Of a stretch of 64,000 nucleotides of DNA, positions 34,138-44,760 are shown in pieces. Below the pieces are notes generated by a model, which saw nothing but the letters and a program-made list of their open reading frames with translations, made no database searches and was not told the DNA's origin. The position numbers were made by a program, and so were the translations under genes. The stretch is from Gordonia zhenghanii. Lineage in GTDB: Bacteria > Actinomycetota > Actinomycetes > Mycobacteriales > Mycobacteriaceae. The first letter of the stretch is position 1, and each line of letters begins with the position of its first letter. The stretch covers positions 1 to 64,000 of the forward strand of contig NZ_JAKKOQ010000014.1 in the NCBI RefSeq assembly GCF_021738965.1. The letters are read 5' to 3'.

Positions 34138-35046
34138 ATGCCACCTGTCCCGTCAGCAGGCCTCGCCGTCTCCGGGCTCACCAAGACCTTCGGCACTGTC
34201 CGGGCACTCGACGACGTCACCTTCGAGGTCGGCGCAGGCGAGATCTTCGGCTTCGTCGGATCCAACGGCGCAGGCAAGTCGACGACGATGCGGATCATCC
34301 TCGGTGTCCTCGCCGCCGATTCCGGGACCGCGACGTTCGGCGACCGCCCGATCGACGCCGACGTCCGACGCCGCATCGGATACATGCCCGAGGAACGCGG
34401 CCTGTATCCGAAGATGAAAGTCGGCGACCAACTCGTCTACTTGGCCCGTCTGCACGGCCTGTCGGCGGCGGACGCCGCCGAACGCACCGAGTACTGGACC
34501 CGCAGACTCGGCATCGACGGCCGCGTCAGGGACGACGTCGCCGACCTGTCGCTCGGCAACCAGCAGCGCGTCCAACTCGCCGCAGCCCTCGTCTTCGATC
34601 CCGACGTCCTCGTCCTCGACGAGCCGTTCTCGGGTCTCGACCCGGTCGCCGTCGACGTGATGAGCGAAGTCCTCGCCGAGAAGGCCGCCGCAGGCGTGCC
34701 GGTGATCTTCTCCAGCCATCAACTCGACCTCGTCCAACGCCTGTGCGACCGAGTGGGAATCATCGGCAAGGGTCGGATGCGGGCGTCGGGCGCTGTCGAC
34801 GAGTTGCGCGCACGCGGCGGCGTCCGACTCCGCGTCGACGCGCCTGCGGCGCCGCCCGGTTGGGCCGACGGGCTGCCCGGCGTCGTCCGCGCCGAGTACG
34901 ACGGCGCGACGACCGTCTACGTCGACGGCTCGCACGACGACCAACAGGTCCTCGCTGCGGCTCTCGCCACCGGTCCGGTCCACACGTTCGCGTCCGCCAC
35001 CCCCGATCTGACCGAGATGTTCCGAGAGGTCGTGACCGCCGAATGA
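34138..35046 (+). CDS. ABC transporter ATP-binding protein (ABC-2 exporter)
   Basis: 302 aa. ATPase subunit of an ABC-2 exporter. Walker A GSNGAGKST is at residues ~40-48, with a Q-loop replaced by YMPEERGLYPKM, signature LSLGNQQR, Walker B VLVLDEPFSGLDP and a switch His in FSSHQ. A C-terminal DUF4162-like extension of about 80 residues is present. It overlaps the permease gene by 4 bp (ATGA). Style is close to NatA/YhaQ exporters; the substrate is unknown. Confidence 0.9.
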   Translation: MPPVPSAGLAVSGLTKTFGTVRALDDVTFEVGAGEIFGFVGSNGAGKSTTMRIILGVLAADSGTATFGDRPIDADVRRRIGYMPEERGLYPKMKVGDQLVYLARLHGLSAADAAERTEYWTRRLGIDGRVRDDVADLSLGNQQRVQLAAALVFDPDVLVLDEPFSGLDPVAVDVMSEVLAEKAAAGVPVIFSSHQLDLVQRLCDRVGIIGKGRMRASGAVDELRARGGVRLRVDAPAAPPGWADGLPGVVRAEYDGATTVYVDGSHDDQQVLAAALATGPVHTFASATPDLTEMFREVVTAE

Positions 35047-36230
35047 GCACCCCAGAGCCCGCCTCCGGCTGGACGTCGGTCCGCCTGATCGCCGCACGCG
35101 AGATCACCACTCGCATCAAGACGCGGTCGTTCATCGTCACCAACGTCATCATGCTGCTTGTCGCGATCGTCGGCTGCATCGTCGCAGCTCAGTTCGTCGA
35201 CGACGGACCGTCGACCGAGTCTGTCGCAACTCAGGGCGTCGACGCCGCGACGACTGCGGCGATCCAGACGACCGGCGACCGGCTCGGCGTCGCGCTGTCG
35301 TTCTCCGAGTCATCGGACGCGGAAGCCGCGGCCGCCGACGGCTCGGTGACCGCGGCGATCGTCGCGGCCCCGGGCGGCGGCTACACCGTCTACTCGGACG
35401 ACGAGCTCGACGCCGACGTCGAAGCCGCGATCAAGAACGGCGTGTCCTCGGCGGTCGTCGACGGCGCTCTCATCGACGCCGGCGTCGACCCGGCCGCACT
35501 GCAGCGCGATGCGAACGTCACCGTGGAACGCACCGAGCAGATCGCCGACGCCGAAGGCGAGCGCCTCGCCTTGTCGTACGTCGGATCGGTCCTGATGTTC
35601 ATGATGATCTTCGGCGGCGGCATGGCTGTCGCGGTCGGTGTCGTCGAGGAGAAGGTCTCGCGGATCGTCGAGATCCTCCTCGCCACCGTCAAACCGGGTC
35701 ATCTGTTGTGGGGCAAGATCATCGGTATCGGCATCGTCCAGATGGCGTCCACGCTGCTGTTCGCGGCCGCCGCGCTGATCACCGCGGGGCTCACGGGACT
35801 CCTCACCGTCCCCGACGTCGCGGCGGCGATGCTCGGAGTGTCAGTGATCTGGCTGCTGCTCGGCTTCGTGTTCTTCGCCGCTCTGTACGCGGCGACCGGC
35901 GCGATGGTGTCCAGGCAGGAGGAGATCAACAGCGCGTCCTGGCCGTTGATGGTCCTGGCCATGGGCGCCCTGTACGCCGGGATCTTCGGTATCGGCTCCC
36001 CCGACTCGTCGGCGATTCAGATACTCGCCTGGATCCCGCCATTCTCGTCGACCGTCGTGCCGATGCGCGTCGCGACCGGATACGCGACGTGGATGGAAGT
36101 GGCCGGCTCGTGCGTCGTCATGGCTGCGGTCACCGGCGTCGCCGTCTGGGTGGCTGGTCGGATCTACCGGCGTTCGGTCCTGATGACGGGCTCGCGGGTG
36201 CCGTGGAAGACGGCACTGGGCGCGAAGTAG
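35043..36230 (+). CDS. ABC transporter permease (ABC-2, NatB/YhaP-like)
   Basis: 395 aa from ATG 35043. One N-terminal helix (FIVTNVIMLLVAIVGCIVAA), a large extracellular domain of about 150 residues, then five to six helices. VVEEKVSRIVEILLATVKPG after the first C-terminal helix is the ABC-2 coupling-helix signature (EEK...RIxE). It is translationally coupled with the ATPase gene, and a terminator follows directly. Confidence 0.9.
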   Translation: MSTPEPASGWTSVRLIAAREITTRIKTRSFIVTNVIMLLVAIVGCIVAAQFVDDGPSTESVATQGVDAATTAAIQTTGDRLGVALSFSESSDAEAAAADGSVTAAIVAAPGGGYTVYSDDELDADVEAAIKNGVSSAVVDGALIDAGVDPAALQRDANVTVERTEQIADAEGERLALSYVGSVLMFMMIFGGGMAVAVGVVEEKVSRIVEILLATVKPGHLLWGKIIGIGIVQMASTLLFAAAALITAGLTGLLTVPDVAAAMLGVSVIWLLLGFVFFAALYAATGAMVSRQEEINSASWPLMVLAMGALYAGIFGIGSPDSSAIQILAWIPPFSSTVVPMRVATGYATWMEVAGSCVVMAAVTGVAVWVAGRIYRRSVLMTGSRVPWKTALGAK

Positions 36231-36250
36231 CGCCCGACCCGGGCGCTTTT
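36229..36250 (+). terminator. Rho-independent terminator after the ABC exporter operon
   Basis: AGCGCCC (36229-36235) pairs with GGGCGCT (36241-36247) across a 5-nt loop and runs into TTTT. The stem starts within the permease stop codon. Confidence 0.75.
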
Positions 36251-36349
36251 CACACTGGGTACTGTTCACACCCGGGTACTAGTGCCCAATTCGCGTCCTG
36301 AAGACCCGAGTCCGGAGACACCGTGGCGTTCTCCGGGTAGGCATGAGCT

Positions 36350-37111
36350 ATGACGTCGACTCAAGAACTGAACGCACGCGCAACCGCTCTCCTCGAACTC
36401 CACCGCCCCGGCGACCCCGTCGTGTTGCCGACCGTGTGGGACGCCTGGTCGGCGAGAACGGCGGTCGACGCCCGATTCGTCGCCCTCACCGTCGGCAGCC
36501 ATCCCGTCGCCGACTCGATCGGTAAGTCCGACAACGAAGGAATGTCGTTCGACGACCTGCTGACCCGCGTCGCCCACATCACGGGAGCCGTCGACGTCCC
36601 GGTCTCAGTGGACATCGAGGCCGGCTACGGCGAGAGCGCACAACGCTTGATCTCCGGTCTCCTCGAGGTCGGAGCCGTCGGCCTCAACATCGAGGACACC
36701 GTCCACAGCGAAGGCCGCCGGCTCCGGTCGTCGACCGAACACGCCGAGTTCGTCGGAGCCCTCCGCGGAGCCGCGGACGATGCGGGCGTCCACGTCGTGG
36801 TGAACGCTCGCACCGACCTGTTCATCCGCAAGGACGGCGACGAGGCCGACCGCGTCGACCGTGCCATCGCCCGACTGTCGGAGTCCGCCGCCGCGGGCGC
36901 CGACTCGCTCTACCCTGTCGGCCGCCACGAGCCGGACGTCCTGCGCCGACTGGCCGCCGAACTCCCGCTGCCGGTCAACGCCCTCGCGGTGCCCGACGCC
37001 GACGACCCGGCCTCATTCGCTCCGCTCGGCGTCGGCCGGATCAGTTTCGGCCCGCTCCTGCAGGCCGCACTGGGCAAAGCGGCCGCCGACGTGCTGGGAC
37101 GGTGGCGCTGA
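36350..37111 (+). CDS. Isocitrate lyase/PEP mutase family protein
   Basis: 253 aa. TIM-barrel enzyme of the PEP mutase superfamily: PTVWDAWSARTAVDARFVAL, SVDIEAGYGES with the Mg-binding Asp-Ile-Glu, GLNIEDTV, and VVNARTDLFI with the conserved Arg. The catalytic K-[KR]-C-G-H loop of isocitrate lyase is absent; an SDNEGMSF loop takes its place. It is therefore one of the small uncharacterised carboligase/lyase members. It stands alone, preceded by 119 bp of gap and followed by repeat cluster E. Confidence 0.87.
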   Translation: MTSTQELNARATALLELHRPGDPVVLPTVWDAWSARTAVDARFVALTVGSHPVADSIGKSDNEGMSFDDLLTRVAHITGAVDVPVSVDIEAGYGESAQRLISGLLEVGAVGLNIEDTVHSEGRRLRSSTEHAEFVGALRGAADDAGVHVVVNARTDLFIRKDGDEADRVDRAIARLSESAAAGADSLYPVGRHEPDVLRRLAAELPLPVNALAVPDADDPASFAPLGVGRISFGPLLQAALGKAAADVLGRWR

Positions 37112-37117
37112 CCGAGT

Positions 37118-37233
37118 CGGTCTCGACCAGCGTGAGAGGGTCTCGACTCCGCTCGACCAGCGGTGACGACCAGCGTGAGGGGTCTCGACTCCGCTCGAAC
37201 GGCGGGAGGGGTCTCGACGCCGCCCGACCAGCG
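37118..37233. repeat. Dispersed repeat cluster E
   Basis: Four copies of the TCTCGACTCCGCTCGACCAG form (starting near 37122, 37139, 37183 and 37211, the last diverged). They lie between convergent genes for the PEP mutase-family protein and gltD. Orientation is opposite to clusters A and D. Confidence 0.8.
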
Positions 37234-37239
37234 GTGGGA

Positions 37240-38694
37240 CTACCGCTGGCCGACCTGGGTCGGGACGATCGGTGCGGGAAGCAGCGTGGAACCGGCCAGG
37301 TAGCGGTCGGCGCCCGCTGCCGCCGAACGGCCTTCGGCGATCGCCCACACGATGAGCGACTGACCGCGGCCTGCGTCACCGGCGACGAAGACGCCCGGCA
37401 GTCCGACGGCGCCGAAGTCGGCGTCGCGCGCGACGTTGCCGCGCGCGTCGTAGGTCGCACCCAGCTCGTCGAGCAGGTCACCGCGTTCCGGACCGACGAA
37501 GCCCATTGCCAAGAGGACGAGGTCGGCGGCCAGCTCGAAGTCGCTGCCCTCCACCTTCTCGAAGCGGCCGTTCACCATCGCCACTTCGTGTGCCCTCAGG
37601 CTCGTGACGCGACCGTTCTCGCCGGTGAACTCCTCGGTGTTCACGCTGTAGACGCGTTCGCCGCCCTCCTCGTGGGCGGACGACACGCGGTACATGAGCG
37701 GGTAGGTCGGCCACGGGGTCGACTCTGCGCGCTCGACCGGCGGCTTCGGCATGATCTCGAACTGGTGGACCACCGCGGCGCCCTGACGCAGCGACGTGCC
37801 GAGGCAGTCGGCTCCGGTGTCGCCGCCGCCGATGATCACGACGTTCTTGCCGGTCGCCGTGATCTGGTTCTCGACGGTGTCGCCGTGCTGGACCTTGTTG
37901 GCCTGCGGAAGGAACTCCATCGCCTGGTGGATGCCGTCCAGTTCGCGGCCCGGGATCGGCAGATCGCGGCCGATCGTCGAACCGTTCGCCAGAACGACGG
38001 CGTCGTAGTCGCCGCGCAGCTGCTCCACGGTGACGTCCACGCCCACATTGACTCCCGCGCGGAAGGCGGTGCCCTCGGCCTCCATCTGCTCCAGACGGCG
38101 GTCGATGAAGCGCTTCTCCATCTTGAACTCGGGGATGCCGTAACGCATCAGTCCACCGATGCGGTCGGCGCGCTCGAACACCGTGACGTCGTGCCCCGCA
38201 CGCGTCAGCTGCTGGGCCGCGGCGAGACCCGCCGGACCCGAACCGACCACGGCGACCTTCTTGCCCGACTTGCGATCGGGTAGGACGGGATCGACCGAAC
38301 CGGTGTCCCAGGCCTTCTCGATCAGCTCCACCTCGACCTGTTTGATCGTGACGGCTGGCTGATTGATGCCGAGCACGCACGACGCCTCACACGGGGCCGG
38401 GCACAGTCGGCCGGTGAACTCCGGGAAGTTGTTCGTGGCGTGCAGACGGTCGATACCCGCATCCCACTGTCCCCGGTAGACCAGGTCGTTCCATTCGGGG
38501 ATCAGATTACCGAGCGGGCAACCGTTGTGGCAGAACGGAATACCGCAGTCCATACAACGACTCGACTGCGTCTGCAGAGTGGAGTCCTCGAAGTCGTTGT
38601 AGACCTCTCGCCAATCCATCAGCCGCAGGTCCACCGGACGCCGGGTCGGCGTCTCTCGTTCGGTATGCTTGAGAAAACCTCTGGTGTCAGCCAC
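37240..38694 (-). CDS. gltD: Glutamate synthase (NADPH) small subunit
   Basis: 484 aa. Delivers electrons from NADPH to the large subunit. N-terminal Fe-S cysteines are [17 protein letters not shown] and [10 protein letters not shown]. The FAD-binding [19 protein letters not shown] and NADPH-binding [15 protein letters not shown] follow, and [18 protein letters not shown] closes the fold. It starts at GTG 38694 and overlaps the gltB stop by 8 bp. It is equivalent to Rv3858c. Confidence 0.97.
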   Translation of the reverse strand: MADTRGFLKHTERETPTRRPVDLRLMDWREVYNDFEDSTLQTQSSRCMDCGIPFCHNGCPLGNLIPEWNDLVYRGQWDAGIDRLHATNNFPEFTGRLCPAPCEASCVLGINQPAVTIKQVEVELIEKAWDTGSVDPVLPDRKSGKKVAVVGSGPAGLAAAQQLTRAGHDVTVFERADRIGGLMRYGIPEFKMEKRFIDRRLEQMEAEGTAFRAGVNVGVDVTVEQLRGDYDAVVLANGSTIGRDLPIPGRELDGIHQAMEFLPQANKVQHGDTVENQITATGKNVVIIGGGDTGADCLGTSLRQGAAVVHQFEIMPKPPVERAESTPWPTYPLMYRVSSAHEEGGERVYSVNTEEFTGENGRVTSLRAHEVAMVNGRFEKVEGSDFELAADLVLLAMGFVGPERGDLLDELGATYDARGNVARDADFGAVGLPGVFVAGDAGRGQSLIVWAIAEGRSAAAGADRYLAGSTLLPAPIVPTQVGQR

Positions 38695-41600
38695 GAGCCG
38701 CCTCCATGATCGCGTCGTTCACATCTCGTCCGGTTCGCTCGGCGACGTCGATGGCGGCGAGAACCTTCTTGTAGTCACGGGGCATCACCTTGGCGAAGTG
38801 CCCCTGCTGGTTCGACCAGTCGTCGAGGACGGCCGCAGCCACCGTCGAACCGGTCTCGTCACGGTGTTCGATCAACGCGCCCTCGAGGAACAGGACGTCG
38901 TCGGAGTCGAGTTCCTCCAGATCGACGAGTTCGGTGTTCAGGTTCGTCTCGAACGTGCCGTTCGGGTCGTACGCGTACGCGACGCCGCCGGACATGCCTG
39001 CCGCGAAGTTGCGCCCCGTCTCACCGAGGACGACAACGCTGCCGCCCGTCATGTACTCGCAGCCGTGGTCGCCGACGCCTTCGACGACGGCCGCGACACC
39101 CGAGTTGCGGACGCAGAAGCGCTCGCCTGCCACACCCCGCAAGAAGATCTTGCCTCCGGTGCCGCCGAACCCGATCACGTTGCCCGCGATGATGTTGTTC
39201 TCGGCGACGAAGTCGGCGGGAGCCTTCCGGGACGGGCGGACGACGAGTTTGCCGCCCGACAGTCCCTTGCCGACGAAGTCGTTCGCGTCGCCCTCGAGCC
39301 GCATCGTGATGCCGCGCGGGACGAACGCACCGAAGCTGTTGCCCGCCGACCCGGTGAAGTCGATCGAGATGGTGCCGTCGGGCAGCCCCTGCGCGCCGTA
39401 CACCTTGGTGACCTCGTGGCCGAGCATCGTGCCGACCGTCCGGTTCACGTTGGTGATGGCGCTGGTCAGGTTGACGCGCGTCCCCGAATCGATTGCGGCG
39501 CGGGCCTTCTCGATCAACTCGTTGTCCAGCGCCTTGTCGAGTCCGTGATCTTGGACGCCCGTGCAGTGCAGGTCCTGGTTCATGAACGGCGATTCCGGGC
39601 TCGTCAGGATCGGCGACAAGTCGAGCTTGCCGGCCTTGGAGCCCTTCCACCGGGCGGTCGCCGCCGTGGTGTCGAGCGCGTCGAACCGGCCGATGGCCTC
39701 GTTCAGCGTCCGGAAACCGAGGCGAGCCAACAGCTCTCGCACTTCTTCGGCGATGTACAGCATGAAGTTCTCGACGAACTCCGGCTTGCCGGTGAAGCGC
39801 TCGCGCAACAGCGGATTCTGCGTCGCGACACCCACCGGGCAGGTGTCGAGATGGCAGACGCGCATCATGACGCAACCGGAGACGACGAGCGGCGCAGTCG
39901 CGAAACCGAACTCCTCGCCGCCGAGCAGCGCCGCGATCATCACGTCGCGGCCGGTCTTCAACTGACCGTCGACCTGGACGACGATGCGATCGCGCAAACC
40001 GTTGAGCAGCAGCGTCTGCTGGGTCTCGGCGAGGCCGATCTCCCAGGGGGCTCCCGCGTGCTTGAGTGAGGTCAACGGGCTCGCGCCGGTGCCGCCGTCG
40101 TGTCCGGAGATCAGGACGACGTCGGCGTGCGCCTTCGACACACCGGCGGCGACGGTGCCGACACCGACCTCGGAGACGAGCTTGACGTGGATGCGCGCGG
40201 CCGGGTTGGCGTTCTTCAGGTCGTGGATCAGCTGTGCGAGATCCTCGATCGAGTAGATGTCGTGGTGCGGCGGCGGCGAGATCAGTCCGACGCCCGGCGT
40301 GCTCCCGCGGACCTCGGCGATCCACGGGTACACCTTGTGCGGCGGCAGCTGACCGCCCTCGCCCGGCTTCGCGCCCTGCGCCATCTTGATCTGGATGTCG
40401 GTGCAGTTGCTCAGGTAGTGGCTGGTCACGCCGAATCGGCCCGATGCCACCTGCTTGATCGCGCTGCGTCGCCAGTCGCCGTTCTCGTCGTGGCTGAACC
40501 GACGCGGATCCTCGCCGCCCTCACCGGAGTTGGAGCGTCCGCCCAACCGGTTCATGGCGACGGCGAGCGTCTCGTGTGCTTCGGCCGAGATGGAGCCGTA
40601 GCTCATCGCACCCGTGGAGAACCGTTTGACGATCTCGCGCGCCGACTCCACCTTGTCGATCGGGATCGGGTCCCGGTCGCCGAAGTTGAAGTCGAACAGG
40701 CCACGCAGGGTGCCCAGCCGCGTCGACTGATCGTCGACGAGCTTCGTGTACTCCTTGAACACGCTGTACTGACCGGTGCGGGTCGCGTGCTGGAGTTTGA
40801 ACACCGTGTCCGGGTTGAACAGGTGGTACTCGCCTTCGCGACGCCACTGGTACTCGCCGCCGACCTCGAGCTCGCGGTAGGCGCGCTCGCTCGGGCGGTC
40901 GGTGAACGCGACGGCGTGGCGGCGGGCCACCTCGTCGGCGATCTCGTCGAGGCCGATGCCGTCGAGCTGGCTGTTCAGACCGGTGAAGAACTCGTCCACG
41001 ACGTCCTGCGCGATGCCGATCACCTGGAACAGCTGGGCGCCGTTGTACGACGGGACCGTGGAGATGCCCATCTTGCTCATCACCTTGAGCACGCCTTTAC
41101 TGGCGGCCTTGATGTAGTTGGCGCGCGCCTTCGCGAAGCGGGCGTCGTGATCGAGATCGTCGGTCCCCGGGACGACGAGCGATCCCGAGACCAGCATGTC
41201 CTCGATGGTCTCGAACGCCATGTACGGGTTGATGCCGCTGGCGCCGAACGCGATCAGCAACGCCATGTGGTGGACCTCGCGGGCGTCACCGGATTCGACC
41301 ACGATGCTGGCGCGGGTACGGGTGCGCTCACGCACCAGATGGTGGTGGACGGCCGCGGTCAACAGCAGCGACGGGATCGGCGCCAGCCTCTCGTCCGATT
41401 CGCGGTCGGACAGCACGATGATGCGCGCGCCGTCTGCGATGGCGGCGGACGCCTTGGCCCGCACCTCGTCGAGCGCCTTGCGGAGACCTTCGCCGCCCTC
41501 GGCGACCCGGTACAGGCCGTGAAGGTGGACCGACGCGAAACCGGTCGCATCGCCGTCGATGTCGACGAGGCGCGCGAGGTCGCCGTTGTCGAGGATCGGC

Positions 41601-43354
41601 GAGCTCAATACGATCTGCTTGGCCGAGTCGGCTCCCGGGTTCAACAGGTCGCGCTCACCGCCGATGCGATGACGGACGCTGGTGACGATCTCTTCCCGGA
41701 TCGCATCCAACGGCGGGTTCGTGACCTGCGCGAACATCTGCTGGAAATAGTCGAACAACATACGCGGACGCGCCGACAGAACAGCCACCGGCGTATCGGT
41801 GCCCATGGAGCCGATCGCTTCGGCTCCGGCCGCCGCCATCGGCGAGACCAACAGGTTCAGATCTTCGTTCGTGTACCCGAACACCTGTTGGCGGAGGGTC
41901 ACCCGGTCGTGCGGCATGTGGACATGCGGCGGCGCGGGCAGGTCTTCGAGCGCGACCTGGTTGGCGTCGAGCCACTCCTGGTACGGATGCTCGGCCGCGA
42001 GCGAGTCCTTGACCTCTTCGTCGGCGACGATCCGGCCCTGTGCGGTGTCGACGAGGAACATGCGGCCCGGCTGCAGGCGAGTACGCGTGACGATGTCCGC
42101 GGGATCGATGTCGAGGACGCCGACCTCCGAGCCGAGGACGACGAGGCCGTCCTTGGTGACCCAGATGCGGGACGGGCGCAGACCGTTGCGGTCGAGAACC
42201 GCGCCGATCACGGTGCCGTCGGTGAAGCAGACCGACGCCGGTCCGTCCCACGCCTCCATGAGCGCCGAGTGGTACTCGTAGAACGCGCGGTGCTCGGGCT
42301 TCATGGCCTCGCTGCGCTCCCACGCCTCGGGGACCATCATCAGGATCGAGTGCGGCAGGCTTCGGCCGCCCAGATGCAGGAGTTCGAGGACCTCGTCGAA
42401 CCGCGCGGTGTCGGACGCTCCCGGCGAGCACACCGGGAAGATCTTCTCCATCGCAGTGCTCCGGTTCGCCCCGCTCGCTTCGCTCCCGGTGGCGCTGCCG
42501 AAAGCAGCTGTGTCGATGAGCGCTTCGCGAGCACGCATCCAGTTCTCGTTGCCGGTGACGGTGTTGATCTCACCGTTGTGGGCGACGCGGCGGAACGGGT
42601 GCGCGAGCGGCCACGACGGGAACGTGTTCGTGGAGAAGCGCGAGTGAACCATGCCGAGTGCGCTCTCGACGCGCTCGTCCTGCAGATCCAGGTAGAAGTC
42701 GCGCAGCTGCGGCGTGGTCAGCATGCCCTTGTAGACGAACGTCTGTCCGGACAGGCTCGGGAAGTACACGGTCTCGCGACCGGGACCGTCCTGGCCCGCA
42801 CCCTTCTCGCCGAGCTCGTACTGCACGCGCTTACGCACGACGTACGCCTTACGTTCGAGGTCCATGACCGACGCGTCATCCGGTGTGCTCGGACTCCCGG
42901 CGCACGCCAGGAAGATCTGCCGGAACGTGGGCATGGCGTCGCGGGCGAGGGCGCCGAGCGACGACTCGTCGACGGGCACGTCGCGCCAGCCGAGCAGGTC
43001 GAGTCCCTCTTCGCGGACGATCGCCTCGACACCTGCGACGGCGTCACGGACGTCCTGCGCCGACTGAGGAAGGAACGCGATACCGGTGACGTAGGCGCCT
43101 TCGGCGGGCAGCTCGAAGTCGACGACCTCCCGCAGGAAGCGGTCCGGGACCTGAATCATGATGCCCGCGCCGTCGCCGGTGTTGGGCTCGGCGCCCGCGG
43201 CGCCACGGTGTTCGAGGTTGACCAGCGCGGTGATCGCCTTCTCGACGATGTCGCGGCTGCGTCGTCCGTGCATGTCGACGACGAACGCGACACCACAGGC
43301 GTCGTGCTCGTTCCGCGGATCATAGAGGCCAGTGGGCCCCGGCAAGTGCTTCAT
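38687..43354 (-). CDS. gltB: Glutamate synthase (NADPH) large subunit
   Basis: About 1555 aa from ATG 43354 (ATG 43366 also possible). Makes two glutamates from glutamine and 2-oxoglutarate. The class II glutaminase domain starts at the nucleophile Cys in EHDACGVAF after a short propeptide. The central and FMN-binding synthase domains contain [13 protein letters not shown] and [13 protein letters not shown], with the 3Fe-4S cysteines in [16 protein letters not shown]. The C-terminal GXGXG beta-helix ([12 protein letters not shown]) is complete. A longer open frame upstream of 43366 and a 1170-codon antisense frame are artefacts. It is equivalent to Rv3859c. Confidence 0.97.
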   Translation of the reverse strand: MKHLPGPTGLYDPRNEHDACGVAFVVDMHGRRSRDIVEKAITALVNLEHRGAAGAEPNTGDGAGIMIQVPDRFLREVVDFELPAEGAYVTGIAFLPQSAQDVRDAVAGVEAIVREEGLDLLGWRDVPVDESSLGALARDAMPTFRQIFLACAGSPSTPDDASVMDLERKAYVVRKRVQYELGEKGAGQDGPGRETVYFPSLSGQTFVYKGMLTTPQLRDFYLDLQDERVESALGMVHSRFSTNTFPSWPLAHPFRRVAHNGEINTVTGNENWMRAREALIDTAAFGSATGSEASGANRSTAMEKIFPVCSPGASDTARFDEVLELLHLGGRSLPHSILMMVPEAWERSEAMKPEHRAFYEYHSALMEAWDGPASVCFTDGTVIGAVLDRNGLRPSRIWVTKDGLVVLGSEVGVLDIDPADIVTRTRLQPGRMFLVDTAQGRIVADEEVKDSLAAEHPYQEWLDANQVALEDLPAPPHVHMPHDRVTLRQQVFGYTNEDLNLLVSPMAAAGAEAIGSMGTDTPVAVLSARPRMLFDYFQQMFAQVTNPPLDAIREEIVTSVRHRIGGERDLLNPGADSAKQIVLSSPILDNGDLARLVDIDGDATGFASVHLHGLYRVAEGGEGLRKALDEVRAKASAAIADGARIIVLSDRESDERLAPIPSLLLTAAVHHHLVRERTRTRASIVVESGDAREVHHMALLIAFGASGINPYMAFETIEDMLVSGSLVVPGTDDLDHDARFAKARANYIKAASKGVLKVMSKMGISTVPSYNGAQLFQVIGIAQDVVDEFFTGLNSQLDGIGLDEIADEVARRHAVAFTDRPSERAYRELEVGGEYQWRREGEYHLFNPDTVFKLQHATRTGQYSVFKEYTKLVDDQSTRLGTLRGLFDFNFGDRDPIPIDKVESAREIVKRFSTGAMSYGSISAEAHETLAVAMNRLGGRSNSGEGGEDPRRFSHDENGDWRRSAIKQVASGRFGVTSHYLSNCTDIQIKMAQGAKPGEGGQLPPHKVYPWIAEVRGSTPGVGLISPPPHHDIYSIEDLAQLIHDLKNANPAARIHVKLVSEVGVGTVAAGVSKAHADVVLISGHDGGTGASPLTSLKHAGAPWEIGLAETQQTLLLNGLRDRIVVQVDGQLKTGRDVMIAALLGGEEFGFATAPLVVSGCVMMRVCHLDTCPVGVATQNPLLRERFTGKPEFVENFMLYIAEEVRELLARLGFRTLNEAIGRFDALDTTAATARWKGSKAGKLDLSPILTSPESPFMNQDLHCTGVQDHGLDKALDNELIEKARAAIDSGTRVNLTSAITNVNRTVGTMLGHEVTKVYGAQGLPDGTISIDFTGSAGNSFGAFVPRGITMRLEGDANDFVGKGLSGGKLVVRPSRKAPADFVAENNIIAGNVIGFGGTGGKIFLRGVAGERFCVRNSGVAAVVEGVGDHGCEYMTGGSVVVLGETGRNFAAGMSGGVAYAYDPNGTFETNLNTELVDLEELDSDDVLFLEGALIEHRDETGSTVAAAVLDDWSNQQGHFAKVMPRDYKKVLAAIDVAERTGRDVNDAIMEAARG

Positions 43355-43598
43355 GGAATCTGCCATTCCTGCACGCGACGCTGCGTACTGATTCGTACTT
43401 CGAACCCGGTCGGACCGACGCGAGCTGCGCGTCGCCGGGGATTCAGCGTCTTTGCTGGGAGTGCTCGGGCGCATGGCCCGAGTGCAGTACCCACGATTCT
43501 GCCACGTCAGCGCACTCCGCGGCAAAATCGGCAGGACATCGGATCGAAACGACGCCGTAATGGGGCAGATCCGTCGTATCGTCTCAACTGTGGACCCT

Positions 43599-44609
43599 AT
43601 GACCGCGAGTAACACTGAAGTCGCATCCGGCGTTCAGACGACCGGGCCGAGGCGCGCCCGCGCGCTCAACGCGTACGTCTGGCGAGCGACCCGTCCGATC
43701 ATGGGCGCGCTCGGGAGCGTGCCGGCGATCGGACCGGCGGCCATTCCGCTGATGCGTCCCGCGCTCAACGCCTCACTGTCCGCGGCCAGTCCTGTTCCAC
43801 GTGGAACCAAGACAACCGTCGTGAAGCAGCGGGTCGACGACGCGCAGGTGCGCGGCGAGTGGACGCACGAGGCTCAGCAGTTCGGCGGCGCCATTCCATC
43901 GCCGTCCAGCGGCCGCAGCGTCCTCTACTACCTGCACGGCAGCGGCTACCTCGTCTGTTCGGCTCGCACCCACCGCGGACTCGTCGCCCGACTGGTGCGA
44001 CGATCCGGCATCGGCGCGTTCAGTCTCGACTACCGCCTCGGTCCGGAGCATCAGTTCCCGTCCGGCGGCGACGACGCGATCCGCGGCTACCGTTGGCTCC
44101 TCGACCAAGGATTCTCGGCCGATCAGATCATCGTCGGCGGCGACTCCGCCGGCGGACATCTGGCCCAAGACCTGCTGGCCGCGAACCACCGCGACGGCGT
44201 GCCGCAGCCGCGAGCGATGGTGCTGTTCTCGCCGCTCTACGATCCGGTGTTCGACGTCGCCTGCGCCCTGGAACGCAGCGGTGTCCGCGATCCGTTCATC
44301 CACGCCGCGAGCGCGCAGCGACTGATGGGCAGCTACCGCGGCGACGCGTCCCCCGACAATCCGCGGATGCGAGTCGCGTTGACCCCCGACATGGACCTGC
44401 CCGACACGCTGATCCAGTACGGCTCCCGCGAAGTCATGGCCGACGACGCCCGCATAATCCACCAGAACCTGCTCGACGCTGGCGGAACGTCGACGTTGCA
44501 GGAATGGCCGGGCCAAGGCCACGTCTTCCAGATGTTCCCGTACTTCACCCCCGATTCCCGCACCGCGATGCGCGAGGCGAAGGACTTCATCGGCCGACAT
44601 CTGCTCTGA
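43599..44609 (+). CDS. Alpha/beta hydrolase, hormone-sensitive lipase family esterase
   Basis: 336 aa from ATG 43599 (GTG 43590 also in frame). The oxyanion motif HGSGY is at residues 113-117, catalytic Ser183 lies in GDSAGG, and the acid and His are in the C-terminal part (GHVFQMF). An N-terminal helical cap precedes residue 80. It resembles the LipH/LipW-type esterases of mycobacteria; acyl substrates are unknown. Codons 65-70 embed a 16-bp parS-like palindrome. The divergent promoter region shared with gltB spans 43355-43598 and holds no gene. Confidence 0.9.
   Translation: MTASNTEVASGVQTTGPRRARALNAYVWRATRPIMGALGSVPAIGPAAIPLMRPALNASLSAASPVPRGTKTTVVKQRVDDAQVRGEWTHEAQQFGGAIPSPSSGRSVLYYLHGSGYLVCSARTHRGLVARLVRRSGIGAFSLDYRLGPEHQFPSGGDDAIRGYRWLLDQGFSADQIIVGGDSAGGHLAQDLLAANHRDGVPQPRAMVLFSPLYDPVFDVACALERSGVRDPFIHAASAQRLMGSYRGDASPDNPRMRVALTPDMDLPDTLIQYGSREVMADDARIIHQNLLDAGGTSTLQEWPGQGHVFQMFPYFTPDSRTAMREAKDFIGRHLL
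43793..43808. other. parS: parS-like centromere site inside the esterase gene
   Basis: TGTTCCACGTGGAACC. Compared with the bacterial parS consensus TGTTTCACGTGAAACA, it keeps the CACGTG core and full dyad, with a symmetric T-to-C/A-to-G change and one end mismatch; the 14-bp inner dyad GTTCCACGTGGAAC is perfect. parS sites often lie in genes near the origin. No parA or parB gene is in the window. Confidence 0.6.
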
Positions 44610-44650
44610 TGAGGGCGCCGCAGCCTCGACTCGCGCACCGTCAGATACGT

Positions 44651-44716
44651 CGTCACACGCTCATTGCGTCTCAGCAGCCTGGGCGGAGGCTGCTAAGACG
44701 CAATGACGGTGTGACG
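44651..44716. other. Long imperfect inverted repeat between convergent esterase and LysR genes
   Basis: Arms run from 44651 to 44716. CGTCACAC pairs with GTGTGACG at the ends, TCATTGCGTCT with AGACGCAATGA further in, and AGCAGCC with GGCTGCT at the centre, with an 8-nt loop and only small mismatches between blocks. The stem could exceed 25 pairs. It is a bidirectional terminator or a cruciform-type element. Confidence 0.8.
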
Positions 44717-44760
44717 AGGTATGCGAGCGTGCGATCCGATAGGTGAGGATGCGGCCAGAC

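Noticed and set aside
40100..43612. 1170-codon open frame antisense to gltB
   Set aside because: High-GC codon bias leaves long open antisense frames. It mirrors gltB codon for codon, has Arg/Val/Asp-biased composition with no domain, and gltB is certain.
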